This document shows, one piece after another, positions 14,405 to 23,485 of a stretch of DNA of 64,000 nucleotides (positions are counted from its first letter, which is position 1; the number at the start of each line of letters is the position of its first letter). A model generated the notes under the pieces. It saw only the letters and a program-made list of their open reading frames with translations, made no database searches and was not told where the DNA came from. Position numbers and translations under genes: made by a program. This DNA comes from Bdellovibrio sp. ZAP7 (GTDB lineage Bacteria > Bdellovibrionota > Bdellovibrionia > Bdellovibrionales > Bdellovibrionaceae), in NCBI RefSeq assembly GCF_006874645.1, contig NZ_CP030082.1, positions 2,666,001 to 2,730,000 on the forward strand. The letters run 5' to 3'.

Positions 14405-16486
14405 TTACCAGAAGTATGTTACGCGCACGCCGAATTCGCGTGGCGAATTCACTTGGTAAACTTTTGTTCCATAGTAGGCGTTACTTGCATCGTAGGTTAC
14501 ATATTTTTGGTCAAGGACGTTACGGATATAGAACTCAGAGTTCAATTTCCATTGCGCCATTAAGTACGCCAAAGACGTATCCAAGTACCATTGCTCCGGA
14601 GCCGACTTGGTATTCGCAGCATCGCCATAGCTTGAAGACAAGTAGCGAAGTGTATTATCCCAGTTCCAGGCATCTGTCGGCTTAAAGGTATAGTTCACAC
14701 TTCCTGTCCATGGGCTGGCGAAGGGGAACTCGTTACCGTCATAGTTTTGATTTAAAGGACCTTTAAAGTCGATGAAGCGTGTATGGTTGTAACCCACACC
14801 TGCCGTCAGCGCATTGTGGGCATTGATATTGTAAGTCGCTTCCAGTTCCGCACCGTACAATTCAGAGCTTGCCGCATTCACGATCGCTGAATTGTAGGGA
14901 TTGTTCGCTGCGTATTGTACCAGAACCTGTTGATCCACCCAGTGAGTGTAAAACACGTTCGCAGCCACTTTCAGCTGATCTTGAACACGCTTATAGCTTA
15001 ATTCAAAGTTATGAGTCGTTTCTGGGTCGTACTCGGCCACGGTTGACGTCCAACGATTCACGCTGACTCCACCCGTGCGATACCCTTGAGTATAGGAAAT
15101 ACCGTAAGAACTAATACCTTCCGTCAGGATGTAACCGATTTTAGGAAGCAGGATGCCGCCCTCTTCGTTTCCGCTGGCAGTTCTTGTTGAACCGTAAACG
15201 ATGTAAGAATCGTATTTGTTCTGCATATACTCATAGCGAAGACCCAAGTTCAACGCATGATTTTCATTGAACTTATAAAGCATGGAATCAAAGATCGCAT
15301 AGGTGTTTTGGTACTTTTCAGTTTTTTGACGAACTGGGATAGGACCTGGAGCTAACACGTTAAAGTTGTAGTCATCTTTGATAACGTAGTCATGATAGTG
15401 CAAACCCAAAACGTTCTTTACTTTTTCGCTTTGGTATTTGTACAGGTTTTCAACGCTGAGATAGCTGTCCTTATGATCTTCGTAACGAGTTCCCGCAGTC
15501 GCAGCCGAAGTTCCATCCGCGTCAGCAGTCGCATCTTGGTCACTTTGCGAGTAAGCCAGAATCGTTTCATTCGATGAGTTCTCGTTGATTTTTTTAGTAT
15601 AACGAAGGCTGGTTTGTTGATTGTTCGTCAATGCACGGTTGTCGACATCTTCATAAACTTTATAATCAAAAGGATCTGTCGATTGCGAATATGTACCGCC
15701 AGCTTCATTGTTGAGAATTTTGATGTTCCAACGAATCTCGTCGAACGCATTCAATTTATAAACCAAATCCTGGGAGATATAATTCTTATCTTGACGTCCC
15801 CAACGATCATTGCCCGTCGTTACGTTTTCGATGAAGCCATCATAACGTTCTACGTTCACAGAAGTACGACCAAAAAGGTCTTCGCTTAGTTTATAGTTGG
15901 ACACCACGCCGACTTCTTTGTAACCGTAGCTGCCAAAACCGGCTTTAGCTGCGCCCTCGGTCGCATCCGTGGCTTTACGGTGGAACAAAAGGATGTTACC
16001 CGCGAGCGAGTTGATACCTTGAGTTGTGGATTGAGCACCCCGATAGATTTCTACGTGATCCAAATCCCAGAAATCAAAAGCGCCAGCAGAGATGGCGAGA
16101 TCCGTTTGGAATACATCGTCTACCAGGATCGATGCCAAGTTGTCTTTTTGATACCCTGTCACGCCGATATTGTTAATACCGCGAAGGCTGAAAGTATTGT
16201 CGTTCTTATTCACTTGAACGTTGGGAAGACCATTGATGGACTTCAAGGAGTCGGCCTTAACCCCTTTATCGTAGGACTCAGCTTGGATGACAGTAATGGA
16301 CTCTGTACTTTCCAAGTAGGATTTGTCTTCTTTATTCCCCAAAATCTGCACTTGTTGCAGTTTGTAGGTTTCTGCGGGTTTTTCCGTTGTCGCCGTCTCT
16401 GGTGTCGTCTGTGGTGTTTGTTCCGCCGTCTGGGCATGCGCGAGGCTTGCCTGGATCGTGAACAATACTGCGATGAAAATTCTCAT
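14405..16486 (-). CDS. iutA: TonB-dependent ferric siderophore receptor (IutA-like)
   Basis: 693 residues. Signal peptide (MRIFIAVLFTIQASLAHA), then a Thr/Pro/Glu linker, a plug domain from about 45 to 165 (SITVIQAESYDKG, VNKNDNTFSLRGI, VDDVFQTD, VEIYRGAQSTTQG) and a 22-strand barrel ending in an aromatic residue (FGVRVTYFW). It would import the ferric siderophore through the outer membrane with energy from TonB. Being last in an iucABCD-type operon, in the place of iutA, it most likely transports ferric aerobactin; substrate cannot be proven from sequence. E. coli IutA is somewhat longer (about 730). Confidence 0.85.
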   Translation of the reverse strand: MRIFIAVLFTIQASLAHAQTAEQTPQTTPETATTEKPAETYKLQQVQILGNKEDKSYLESTESITVIQAESYDKGVKADSLKSINGLPNVQVNKNDNTFSLRGINNIGVTGYQKDNLASILVDDVFQTDLAISAGAFDFWDLDHVEIYRGAQSTTQGINSLAGNILLFHRKATDATEGAAKAGFGSYGYKEVGVVSNYKLSEDLFGRTSVNVERYDGFIENVTTGNDRWGRQDKNYISQDLVYKLNAFDEIRWNIKILNNEAGGTYSQSTDPFDYKVYEDVDNRALTNNQQTSLRYTKKINENSSNETILAYSQSDQDATADADGTSAATAGTRYEDHKDSYLSVENLYKYQSEKVKNVLGLHYHDYVIKDDYNFNVLAPGPIPVRQKTEKYQNTYAIFDSMLYKFNENHALNLGLRYEYMQNKYDSYIVYGSTRTASGNEEGGILLPKIGYILTEGISSYGISYTQGYRTGGVSVNRWTSTVAEYDPETTHNFELSYKRVQDQLKVAANVFYTHWVDQQVLVQYAANNPYNSAIVNAASSELYGAELEATYNINAHNALTAGVGYNHTRFIDFKGPLNQNYDGNEFPFASPWTGSVNYTFKPTDAWNWDNTLRYLSSSYGDAANTKSAPEQWYLDTSLAYLMAQWKLNSEFYIRNVLDQKYVTYDASNAYYGTKVYQVNSPREFGVRVTYFW

Positions 16487-16510
16487 TACTGTCTCTTCCT
16501 TCTTTCCCTT

Positions 16511-17788
16511 TTATAATCCTTTATAACTAACAAAATTAGGAACCATTTTAGATGTTTTGTAGTGCTCTTTACCCAGCATGTCGTTCAAGATGGTCGCCGA
16601 TCTCCAGGCCATCAAGCTCGTTTGCGGTTCAGAGATTCCATGCCCATGACGGCTAAAGTTCATGGCATAGATCTTATTCTGCGAAGGGCCCTTCCATTTC
16701 ACAGAAAAGTTCTTCTGCAAAATAAAGCGGCCGGTGTTATCAAAATCAATCATGTGTTGAATCGGCTCGATGATGTGCGGGATGCGAGTTCTAAAGCCCG
16801 TGCTTAGAATCACGATATCAGCATGGTGCGTTTCCGTTTTGTTCGAAAACGTGCTGCTGACAGTCAGTTTATAGCCACTCCCGGCCTCTTCCAGGCGATC
16901 CATGCAACGCGAAGGCAAGATCTCTACGATCGCTTCACTTTGATGAACGTGTCGAAGTTGGTAGATGTCATTGTAAAGAGCTTCCAAATACTCTGGTGTA
17001 TTTCCATCAGAAGCCATCTTTTGATGACGAACGATAGGATCTTTAAGGTTTTGATCCAAGCCAAAGAATTCTTCTACGTAATAGGGTGTGAAGTATTCGT
17101 TAACGAACGGAGAGTTATCTAGTGGCTCCAGGTTCGCGCGGCTGGAAATCAGACGAGTGCTGGATGGCTCGCCCCATTTGCCTTTAAAGCAGTTGCGGAA
17201 GATTTCAATCCCTGTCTGACCGCCACCAATCACCACAACGTTCTTACCAGTGACATCCAATGTTTTAAGATAAGGAGATTTTGCGTGAAATACTTTAGGA
17301 CCGATGAAGTCTTTGGCAAAATCAGGAACGTTGGGAGTTAGACCCGTTCCGATACAGATATTGTCGGATTTAGCGATGTTGTTACCAGAACGAACCAGGA
17401 ACTGACCGTCTTTGAAGTTTACTTCGTCGATTTGCGCGCCAAAGTTCAAACGGTGGTTCAATTGTTTGCTGACCCATTGGCAGTACATTTCAAATTCACG
17501 GCGAGTCACCACTTGGCGATTCGTATTCATGAAAGAGTAATACAAACCATTTTGAACCAGATAGTTCATGAAGCTATACGGGTTTGTAGGGTCCGCTCCC
17601 ATCACCAGGTCTTTTAAGAAAGAGGTTTGCATTTCAGAATCTGCAAACATGATTTCTGAGTGCCAGTCGAAACTTGGTTTACCGTCAAAGAAAGCACTGT
17701 GGATCCCCGCAGTTTTATCTGCCAAGGCCGCAAGGCTTAGATTGAAGACGCCGATACCAATTCCTATAAGATTGTATTTTTGTTCCAT
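16511..17788 (-). CDS. iucD: L-lysine N6-monooxygenase (IucD family)
   Basis: 425 residues, the family length. FAD motif near the N-terminus (IGIGIGVFNLSLAALA), conserved FFDGKPSFDWHSEIMF and MQTSFLKDLV, NADPH motif VVVIGGGQTGIEIF, and the C-terminal LSTGFRTRIP. IucD hydroxylates the side-chain amino group of lysine (PvdA does the same for ornithine) as the first step of hydroxamate siderophore synthesis. Lysine is preferred here because the operon has the full iucABCD set and no diamine or ornithine enzymes. The ATG lies one base after the iucC stop, so translation is probably coupled. Confidence 0.9.
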   Translation of the reverse strand: MEQKYNLIGIGIGVFNLSLAALADKTAGIHSAFFDGKPSFDWHSEIMFADSEMQTSFLKDLVMGADPTNPYSFMNYLVQNGLYYSFMNTNRQVVTRREFEMYCQWVSKQLNHRLNFGAQIDEVNFKDGQFLVRSGNNIAKSDNICIGTGLTPNVPDFAKDFIGPKVFHAKSPYLKTLDVTGKNVVVIGGGQTGIEIFRNCFKGKWGEPSSTRLISSRANLEPLDNSPFVNEYFTPYYVEEFFGLDQNLKDPIVRHQKMASDGNTPEYLEALYNDIYQLRHVHQSEAIVEILPSRCMDRLEEAGSGYKLTVSSTFSNKTETHHADIVILSTGFRTRIPHIIEPIQHMIDFDNTGRFILQKNFSVKWKGPSQNKIYAMNFSRHGHGISEPQTSLMAWRSATILNDMLGKEHYKTSKMVPNFVSYKGL

Positions 17789-17789
17789 C

Positions 17790-19568
17790 TTACAGTGCTC
17801 CTTTATTCAATCCCAACACAATGGGATTCATAAGTTCGTCACCGACCATGGGGACTGGGCGTTCGTGGGAGTCGGCATAGCCGATCTTGAAACGCACCTT
17901 ATTTACCAGCACACGAGGCATTTTTTCCGCCAGAAGGTTGACGCTGTCATCCACATTCAGGTTTTTCCCCGTAGTTGAAAGATAATCGCGAAGGACTTCG
18001 CCCAGAATTCCGTAAAATTCGTATTCTGAGTATCCATCGCACTCCTGCAAAACTTCCGAGATAAAACGTAGAACCGTGACAAAATGTCCCGTGAACAAAT
18101 CGTGAATCAAATAATTGCGAGGAAGCTGCAACAAATGGCTCGCCAAGTTAGCAGACTCCTCGACCAGAACAGAACCCTTCGCCACGCGAAGATCACCCTG
18201 GAAGTCTTTAATGATCAACCCCACCGGTGCGTGATCTTTAAGTTTCAAAACAATGTTTTGCCCATGGGAAACCAGGCCAATGCCGTATTTCAGTTGCAGG
18301 TGGTACAGCGGCACCACGACGACTTCGAAATACTGGCGAAGCCATTGTGACATGGTCAGCCCCGAAGCCTTTACGTAAGCACCCAACAATGATTTTCCAT
18401 CGGTATCTTTATGGAAGAAACTGCCAGTCAAAACTGAAGTTTCTCCTACACCCGCTTTGGATTCTGCGCACTCTCTCCAGATGGCGCCCAAGTATTCGTG
18501 ATAACGATATGGAGCCAAAGCCAATTGCCTATAGATCGGATGTTGAAAGCTTACGCCCGCTTTTTCACTTAAGACTTGAACGTTTTTAAGAACGTCGTCT
18601 TTCGCGCAGATGTCGTTCATCTTTTGCGACAGCTCACCACCCACTGGAATGTATTTCGCGGCAATACCACGGATGCTGGAAGTATTTAGGATCGTAACTG
18701 GAAGTTTGATATCCCAAAGACCTGGACGAGTGACGTTTGAAAGCGTACGAATCGAAATTTGCGGTTGATATTGGTCACCGAAAACTCCCAAAGCTTTGAT
18801 CACGCCCGTGGAAAGTTCCGCGGCAAATTGAACCTGAATAAAACGATCCCACTGCCATGGGTGAACAGGAACGAAAACGTGCTCTGCCTTGTTGATTTCA
18901 AGTTCCGTAAGCTCTTGATTGAAACGTTTTAGTTCCGCTTCATCCATGGACTGCGCCAAAATAACGTCGGTGTTTACTCCTGGCATTTGGGCTGCCAAGG
19001 CCGAGTTTTTACGAACTGCCAACCACATCAAACGAATCAAAGGCTGACTTTCAGGTGCAAACTCTGCCAGATCCCCTTCACTCCACGTGATGCGGCCTTT
19101 ATTCAGCAAAAGTTTGGGATGGCCATTGAGGATTGATTGAATTTTTAGGCCTGACCATTTCGTCATTTCAGTTGAAGTTTGTTCTGCCTGTTTTTGTTCA
19201 ATGCGCAGGTCCGAAAACAATGTGTTGTGCATTTCTTCTAAGAAGTTCCCCAGAATAATGTCATCCATGCCAGTTTCTTTTTGGCAGTCGATAAAGAATT
19301 GGCCTGCGCTTTTGACCGGCATTTTAATGCCGTCAACGACGCGAACGATGGAATCAGCTTCGACTTTGATATCGGTCCAAATCCCCTGCCACCCCTGACA
19401 GTGGTATTCGATACCACTTTGCAATGCGAACACGAAATTTTGGCCGTCCGTCGTGGCTGGCTTCAGAATTTGCTCATAGCTAAGCTCCTGAAGGCTTTTC
19501 GCCACCAGGTTCTGATTGACCCGCACCCATGCAGATCCAGAATGAAGTGTGTTCGCTTTTAAATTCAC
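17790..19568 (-). CDS. iucC: IucA/IucC-type siderophore synthetase (IucC position)
   Basis: 592 residues from GTG 19568, whose GTGA overlaps the iucB stop and follows AGGGA seven bases upstream; the frame is open to an ATG at 19604 inside iucB. NIS synthetase features: NGHPKLLLNKGR, the ATP-site segment VPVHPWQWDRF, LPVTILNTSSIRGI, HEYLGAIWRE, and HGQNIVLKLKDHAPVGLIIKDFQGDLR in the C-terminal catalytic part. IucC joins the second N6-acetyl-N6-hydroxylysine to the citryl intermediate with ATP, completing aerobactin. Assignment as C rather than A rests on gene order. Confidence 0.85.
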   Translation of the reverse strand: MNLKANTLHSGSAWVRVNQNLVAKSLQELSYEQILKPATTDGQNFVFALQSGIEYHCQGWQGIWTDIKVEADSIVRVVDGIKMPVKSAGQFFIDCQKETGMDDIILGNFLEEMHNTLFSDLRIEQKQAEQTSTEMTKWSGLKIQSILNGHPKLLLNKGRITWSEGDLAEFAPESQPLIRLMWLAVRKNSALAAQMPGVNTDVILAQSMDEAELKRFNQELTELEINKAEHVFVPVHPWQWDRFIQVQFAAELSTGVIKALGVFGDQYQPQISIRTLSNVTRPGLWDIKLPVTILNTSSIRGIAAKYIPVGGELSQKMNDICAKDDVLKNVQVLSEKAGVSFQHPIYRQLALAPYRYHEYLGAIWRECAESKAGVGETSVLTGSFFHKDTDGKSLLGAYVKASGLTMSQWLRQYFEVVVVPLYHLQLKYGIGLVSHGQNIVLKLKDHAPVGLIIKDFQGDLRVAKGSVLVEESANLASHLLQLPRNYLIHDLFTGHFVTVLRFISEVLQECDGYSEYEFYGILGEVLRDYLSTTGKNLNVDDSVNLLAEKMPRVLVNKVRFKIGYADSHERPVPMVGDELMNPIVLGLNKGAL

Positions 19569-20494
19569 AGGAAGTTCCCTAAAAAGAACTTTTCGCGGCG
19601 GCATTCAAGAAGGGCTGCACGTTTATGAGGGAAATCAAATTCCTTCACTTTTCTCCATGCGGGGAAAGTCTCAACATAACGAATGATACGTTGATTGTCT
19701 GAACGTGGTTCGGCCATGATTTTACGCGTGCGTGGTTCTTCCAGAAACAAGTAATGGCTGGCAGACTTTAGAATCGCGTCAGTATTTTTAAAGCCCAGGT
19801 ATTCCATGTTTCCGATCAACAAATGGAAACCACGGTCGAAGGCTTCAGAGTCATAGTAAGGACCCAAACGGTCTTCAAGAGTCCAATACATCTCGAAATA
19901 ACCAACAGGAACACCGTCAAACTCCACGAAGGTTGGAATGGAATGCAGGTCCACCAAACCTTTTTCCAGATATTCTTTAAGTTCTGCTTCTGGTTTTGCT
20001 AGTTCCCAAAATTCGTTCACATAGGGTTGATTGTGCCAGAAATGAAAAGTTTTTAGATCACGTTCGACATCGACCACACGGAAACTAATCGTCTTACCAA
20101 TGCTTGGCACAAAGCGCGAATAAAGCAAATCCCCTGGACGTGGTTGTGGGCGAATGGGATGGTGAACATCGCCAGAATACATCCACTGCTCAGGTTTCAA
20201 AGTTTGCGTCCCATACGTGCACCACAATGCTGGGTTTTGATAAAAGTCGGCACGATGCGTGGCTGTTTGATTTACTGAAATCGTTTTAAGTTCCGGCTTA
20301 TTCACAAACAGATGCTCCATGGCAACCAATGAAGATGCCGGAGAAGTTTCTTTTGCGCTCAGCTGAATTTTCTCGCCACTGTCTTCGATATTAAACTTTA
20401 CCGTGACTTCAGGTCCTGAAACGGTCAGAACTCCGTCAGCTAGTTCTGCGGTAAAGTTCTTCTTTTCTTGAACATGCAAGTAAGTTTGTTTCAT
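19565..20494 (-). CDS. iucB: N6-hydroxylysine acetyltransferase (IucB family)
   Basis: 309 residues (E. coli IucB about 315). An N-terminal domain of about 130 residues precedes a GNAT-fold acyltransferase typical of siderophore enzymes: FHFWHNQPYVNEFWE, FVEFDGVPVGYFEMYW, DRGFHLLIGN, and ending RTRKIMAEPRSDNQRIIRYVE. IucB transfers acetyl from acetyl-CoA to N6-hydroxylysine, making the hydroxamate. It sits between two NIS synthetase genes exactly as in iucABCD. Eight bases separate it from iucA; it overlaps iucC by four bases. Confidence 0.88.
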   Translation of the reverse strand: MKQTYLHVQEKKNFTAELADGVLTVSGPEVTVKFNIEDSGEKIQLSAKETSPASSLVAMEHLFVNKPELKTISVNQTATHRADFYQNPALWCTYGTQTLKPEQWMYSGDVHHPIRPQPRPGDLLYSRFVPSIGKTISFRVVDVERDLKTFHFWHNQPYVNEFWELAKPEAELKEYLEKGLVDLHSIPTFVEFDGVPVGYFEMYWTLEDRLGPYYDSEAFDRGFHLLIGNMEYLGFKNTDAILKSASHYLFLEEPRTRKIMAEPRSDNQRIIRYVETFPAWRKVKEFDFPHKRAALLECRREKFFLGNFL

Positions 20495-20502
20495 AAATCG
20501 TC

Positions 20503-22281
20503 CTAAGCCTCTGCTGTTATTGCCGCAGCAATGGGATTTTTAATCAGATTGTAAATAGCCAGTGGATTGGCCGTCGTGTTTTCGTTTAAATTTTGCAGAC
20601 TGCAAGTAAAGTTGCCTTTGTGCCAGATTTCTGCCTGATCCAAAAGATAGTTCAAACAAGACAAGTCCTGCGGATTCGATGCACGAATAGCCAACAAAAA
20701 GTTACGCAAATCCATTACCAACTCATCTTCACTCACCCAACCGTCTGCAGCGATCGCGGCAATAACGTTAAAGGTTGAATTGATCATAAGGTAATACGCA
20801 AACAGGATATTGCCCTTATCATCCAGAATATTTCCGTTTTCCATTTTTAGGCTGGAAACATCTTTGCCGTACAATGAGAAGCCAAAGTGGCTGTAACCCG
20901 TCCCTTGGCAATCACGGAAGTAAGCTTTTTCTGGAAAATTAGCTTTCAGGCTTAAAATCAGATTTTGCTGATGAGCACCCAAAAGAATTCCGTAATTGGC
21001 TTGAGCATGCACTAAGGGCTTAACTGCCACTTCAAGATAACGCGCAAACCATTGCTGAGAAATCTCACGCAATGAACGATGAGTTTTTTCAGTTTCCTTA
21101 CGAATGGCTTTTTGAATCAGGTTTTCACCACCCAAAGGGTTATCCTGAGCCAAAGTCGAAAGCACGACCGCTTCCTCATTGTTATTTTCCGTAAATGGAT
21201 TTTCACGGCAGACCACAATAGATTCCGTCAAAATTTCGCCAGCCGCATCTTTTAGTGCCATAAATGCAGGTTCAAAGACGATGTGGAATTGCGGATGTTT
21301 GCGAGAAAACTCCTGAGCTTTCGAAGTCATAAAAACATCATAAACCTGCAGACCGCGAACCACTTCGACCGGAGTCAGGTGACGAATGGAATTCGTCAAC
21401 CGCAGGGTTAAAGAAAACTTCATCATATACGGAGAATGCGCCCCATAAATCGAACGCAATGAAGTCGTCGGATACCACTTTTTGTCGGCTTGACCTAAAT
21501 CAATCAGATCACCCTTTTGCAAATAGCTTTGTACCACCGGATTTTTCACCAGGTGCTGTTTTTGCCATGGATGCACTGGGAACGGAATAAAACCTGCTTT
21601 TAACTTAGCGGATGCCTGTTCTGAATTTTCAAAGTCATTTAAGAAAGCATCCAAAGTCCATTGTTCAACGTGGAACTTGTCGGCTTTTTCATTGGCGACC
21701 ACTTCCGGTTTTGCCAGGAACCAGTTCAAAGCGAAACTTCCTGCCATTTCTGGAGAGTACTGGCGATAGTCGGCCTCATCGAAGCCTTCACGCATTTTCG
21801 GATACGGATGAAAGTTATGCCCGATCATCAAACCTTGCTCCGCCTGTTGGAAGTTCATCGGCTCAGAGTAAATGCTTTGCAAGTCCTCTTGACGGTGCCC
21901 CAATGCCAGTTCAATGTTTTCCATGCTGTTTTTTAAGCGTTCCAGAAAGACCGCATCATTGCCCAAGCTGTTCGGAAAAATGGTCGTTAAATGTTTCGCC
22001 AACTCTGAAGCGACCGTCAAAAAGTCAGCCTCTATCAGAACGCTGTCTTTTTGAATGAAGAATAAAGAATGATATTGATGACGCCCCATCAAAGAACTGC
22101 GCGTAAGTGGCAAGTACATGGCCGCGCCATCCTTCAGATTCACCACCAAGGCTTGCTTACAACCTGTCTTAACAGAAATGGCTGCCGGCGCCTCTATAAT
22201 GGAATAATCAAACCACTCGCGGAAAAGAGAGTTAAAGAAACAAGAAGCTGAATGACGAAGAGAAAGTTCGTGCAAATTCAT
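20503..22281 (-). CDS. iucA: IucA/IucC-type siderophore synthetase (IucA position)
   Basis: 592 residues. NIS synthetase motifs: LMIGHNFHPYPKMREGF near 155, FPVHPWQKQHL near 235, MMKFSLTLRLTNSIRHL, and GILLGAHQQNLILSLKANFPEKAYFRDCQGTGYS with the catalytic-region residues. IucA condenses the first N6-acetyl-N6-hydroxylysine with a citrate carboxyl using ATP. It is a distant paralogue of the 17790-19568 product and is the first synthetase transcribed. Its ATG follows the stop of the MFS gene (TAATATG). Confidence 0.87.
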   Translation of the reverse strand: MNLHELSLRHSASCFFNSLFREWFDYSIIEAPAAISVKTGCKQALVVNLKDGAAMYLPLTRSSLMGRHQYHSLFFIQKDSVLIEADFLTVASELAKHLTTIFPNSLGNDAVFLERLKNSMENIELALGHRQEDLQSIYSEPMNFQQAEQGLMIGHNFHPYPKMREGFDEADYRQYSPEMAGSFALNWFLAKPEVVANEKADKFHVEQWTLDAFLNDFENSEQASAKLKAGFIPFPVHPWQKQHLVKNPVVQSYLQKGDLIDLGQADKKWYPTTSLRSIYGAHSPYMMKFSLTLRLTNSIRHLTPVEVVRGLQVYDVFMTSKAQEFSRKHPQFHIVFEPAFMALKDAAGEILTESIVVCRENPFTENNNEEAVVLSTLAQDNPLGGENLIQKAIRKETEKTHRSLREISQQWFARYLEVAVKPLVHAQANYGILLGAHQQNLILSLKANFPEKAYFRDCQGTGYSHFGFSLYGKDVSSLKMENGNILDDKGNILFAYYLMINSTFNVIAAIAADGWVSEDELVMDLRNFLLAIRASNPQDLSCLNYLLDQAEIWHKGNFTCSLQNLNENTTANPLAIYNLIKNPIAAAITAEA

Positions 22282-22282
22282 A

Positions 22283-23485
22283 TTATGCCTCCCCAGCTAC
22301 GACGGTGCGCTGGCGATAAAGAATGACAATGCTGACCATCATCAGAACAACCAATGACACCAACAGTGTTTCTAAGGAGAATATTTTAATTTTCAAAGTA
22401 AAGGCTGCTAAGGCTCCACCCACGGCATAACCGATCGTGTTCGCAGCACTGACGATGCCAGCTTTACGCCCCAAACCCACGTGCTCAGGATCCACCGCCG
22501 TCATCAACGTTAAGTAACATGGTGGAACCAAAGCAATCCCGACCGATAAAAACACAATCGCTGTCCAAAGTTGCGATTCCAGGTTCATCACTTGCAATAG
22601 AATGGAACCCGCAAGGAGCGTCAACGCCCCCAGAACCAAAGCGCCCTGCCAAGGATTTTTAAAGAACATACGTCCTAAGAATTGAGTGGCGACGGCAATA
22701 ATAGCACTCACCAACAATAATTTGGCCATCAAGATACCAGAGTCCTGACTGGATAAAGAAAAACTGTGTTTCAGTATCACTGCCAACGATGAATTCAAAA
22801 TACCGATAAAGCTTGTGAACAAGACGGCTAACAAGAAAACCCAGCGCATGCGATTAAATGCCAAGCCCCACGCAGAGACTCCGGATTCTTTCGCGACAGC
22901 AGATTTCATGTGCGGCGCTGGCAAACGAAGAGCCCACACATTCAACGCCAGCAATGCCATAATCCAGAACAAGAATCCTACCAAAACCTGATCCATGTTT
23001 TGGCCACCGCTGACCAAAACATAAATCGGCCCTAAGGAGCGACCAATGTTCAAGCTCATGGAGTTTGAGATCATCGCCTTCATCGCAGATTTGGATTCAG
23101 ACAAATCCACTTGCAAAGCTTGCGCAACCGGCACCACAGCAGAAGCTAACAAACCATAAATCACGCGGCTGATAATCAATACCACCAGCACCGCAACGGG
23201 ACCGATTTTTTCACCCCATTGAGTCAGTGCCCACAACATCAGAGTGGAAATACCCAGCCCCGCGAGGCCCGCCAGCAAGATCGGTTGACGACCGACCTTA
23301 TCACTTTTCGCAGCCCAATAAGGAGAAGACCACAAAAACAAGAACGACCCGGCACTGAATGTCGCCACGACCGAGGACAGACTGACGTGCATCGTTTCTG
23401 CCAAATATGGCAAAAGCGTGAACAGCAGAATCTGCAGCGCACTGAACGTGATGGTATTAAGGTTCGCCAGGATCGCCAAACTCAC
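22283..23485 (-). CDS. MFS transporter (ShiF-like, putative siderophore exporter)
   Basis: 400 residues with about twelve membrane helices and the family loop motif between helices 2 and 3 (AAKSDKVGRQPILLAG) plus a central loop near 190-205. In enterobacterial aerobactin loci a major facilitator protein, ShiF, precedes iucA; this one has the same place and size, so export of the siderophore is a reasonable inference. The GTG start (23485) overlaps the PepSY-gene stop as GTGA. Confidence 0.8.
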   Translation of the reverse strand: MSLAILANLNTITFSALQILLFTLLPYLAETMHVSLSSVVATFSAGSFLFLWSSPYWAAKSDKVGRQPILLAGLAGLGISTLMLWALTQWGEKIGPVAVLVVLIISRVIYGLLASAVVPVAQALQVDLSESKSAMKAMISNSMSLNIGRSLGPIYVLVSGGQNMDQVLVGFLFWIMALLALNVWALRLPAPHMKSAVAKESGVSAWGLAFNRMRWVFLLAVLFTSFIGILNSSLAVILKHSFSLSSQDSGILMAKLLLVSAIIAVATQFLGRMFFKNPWQGALVLGALTLLAGSILLQVMNLESQLWTAIVFLSVGIALVPPCYLTLMTAVDPEHVGLGRKAGIVSAANTIGYAVGGALAAFTLKIKIFSLETLLVSLVVLMMVSIVILYRQRTVVAGEA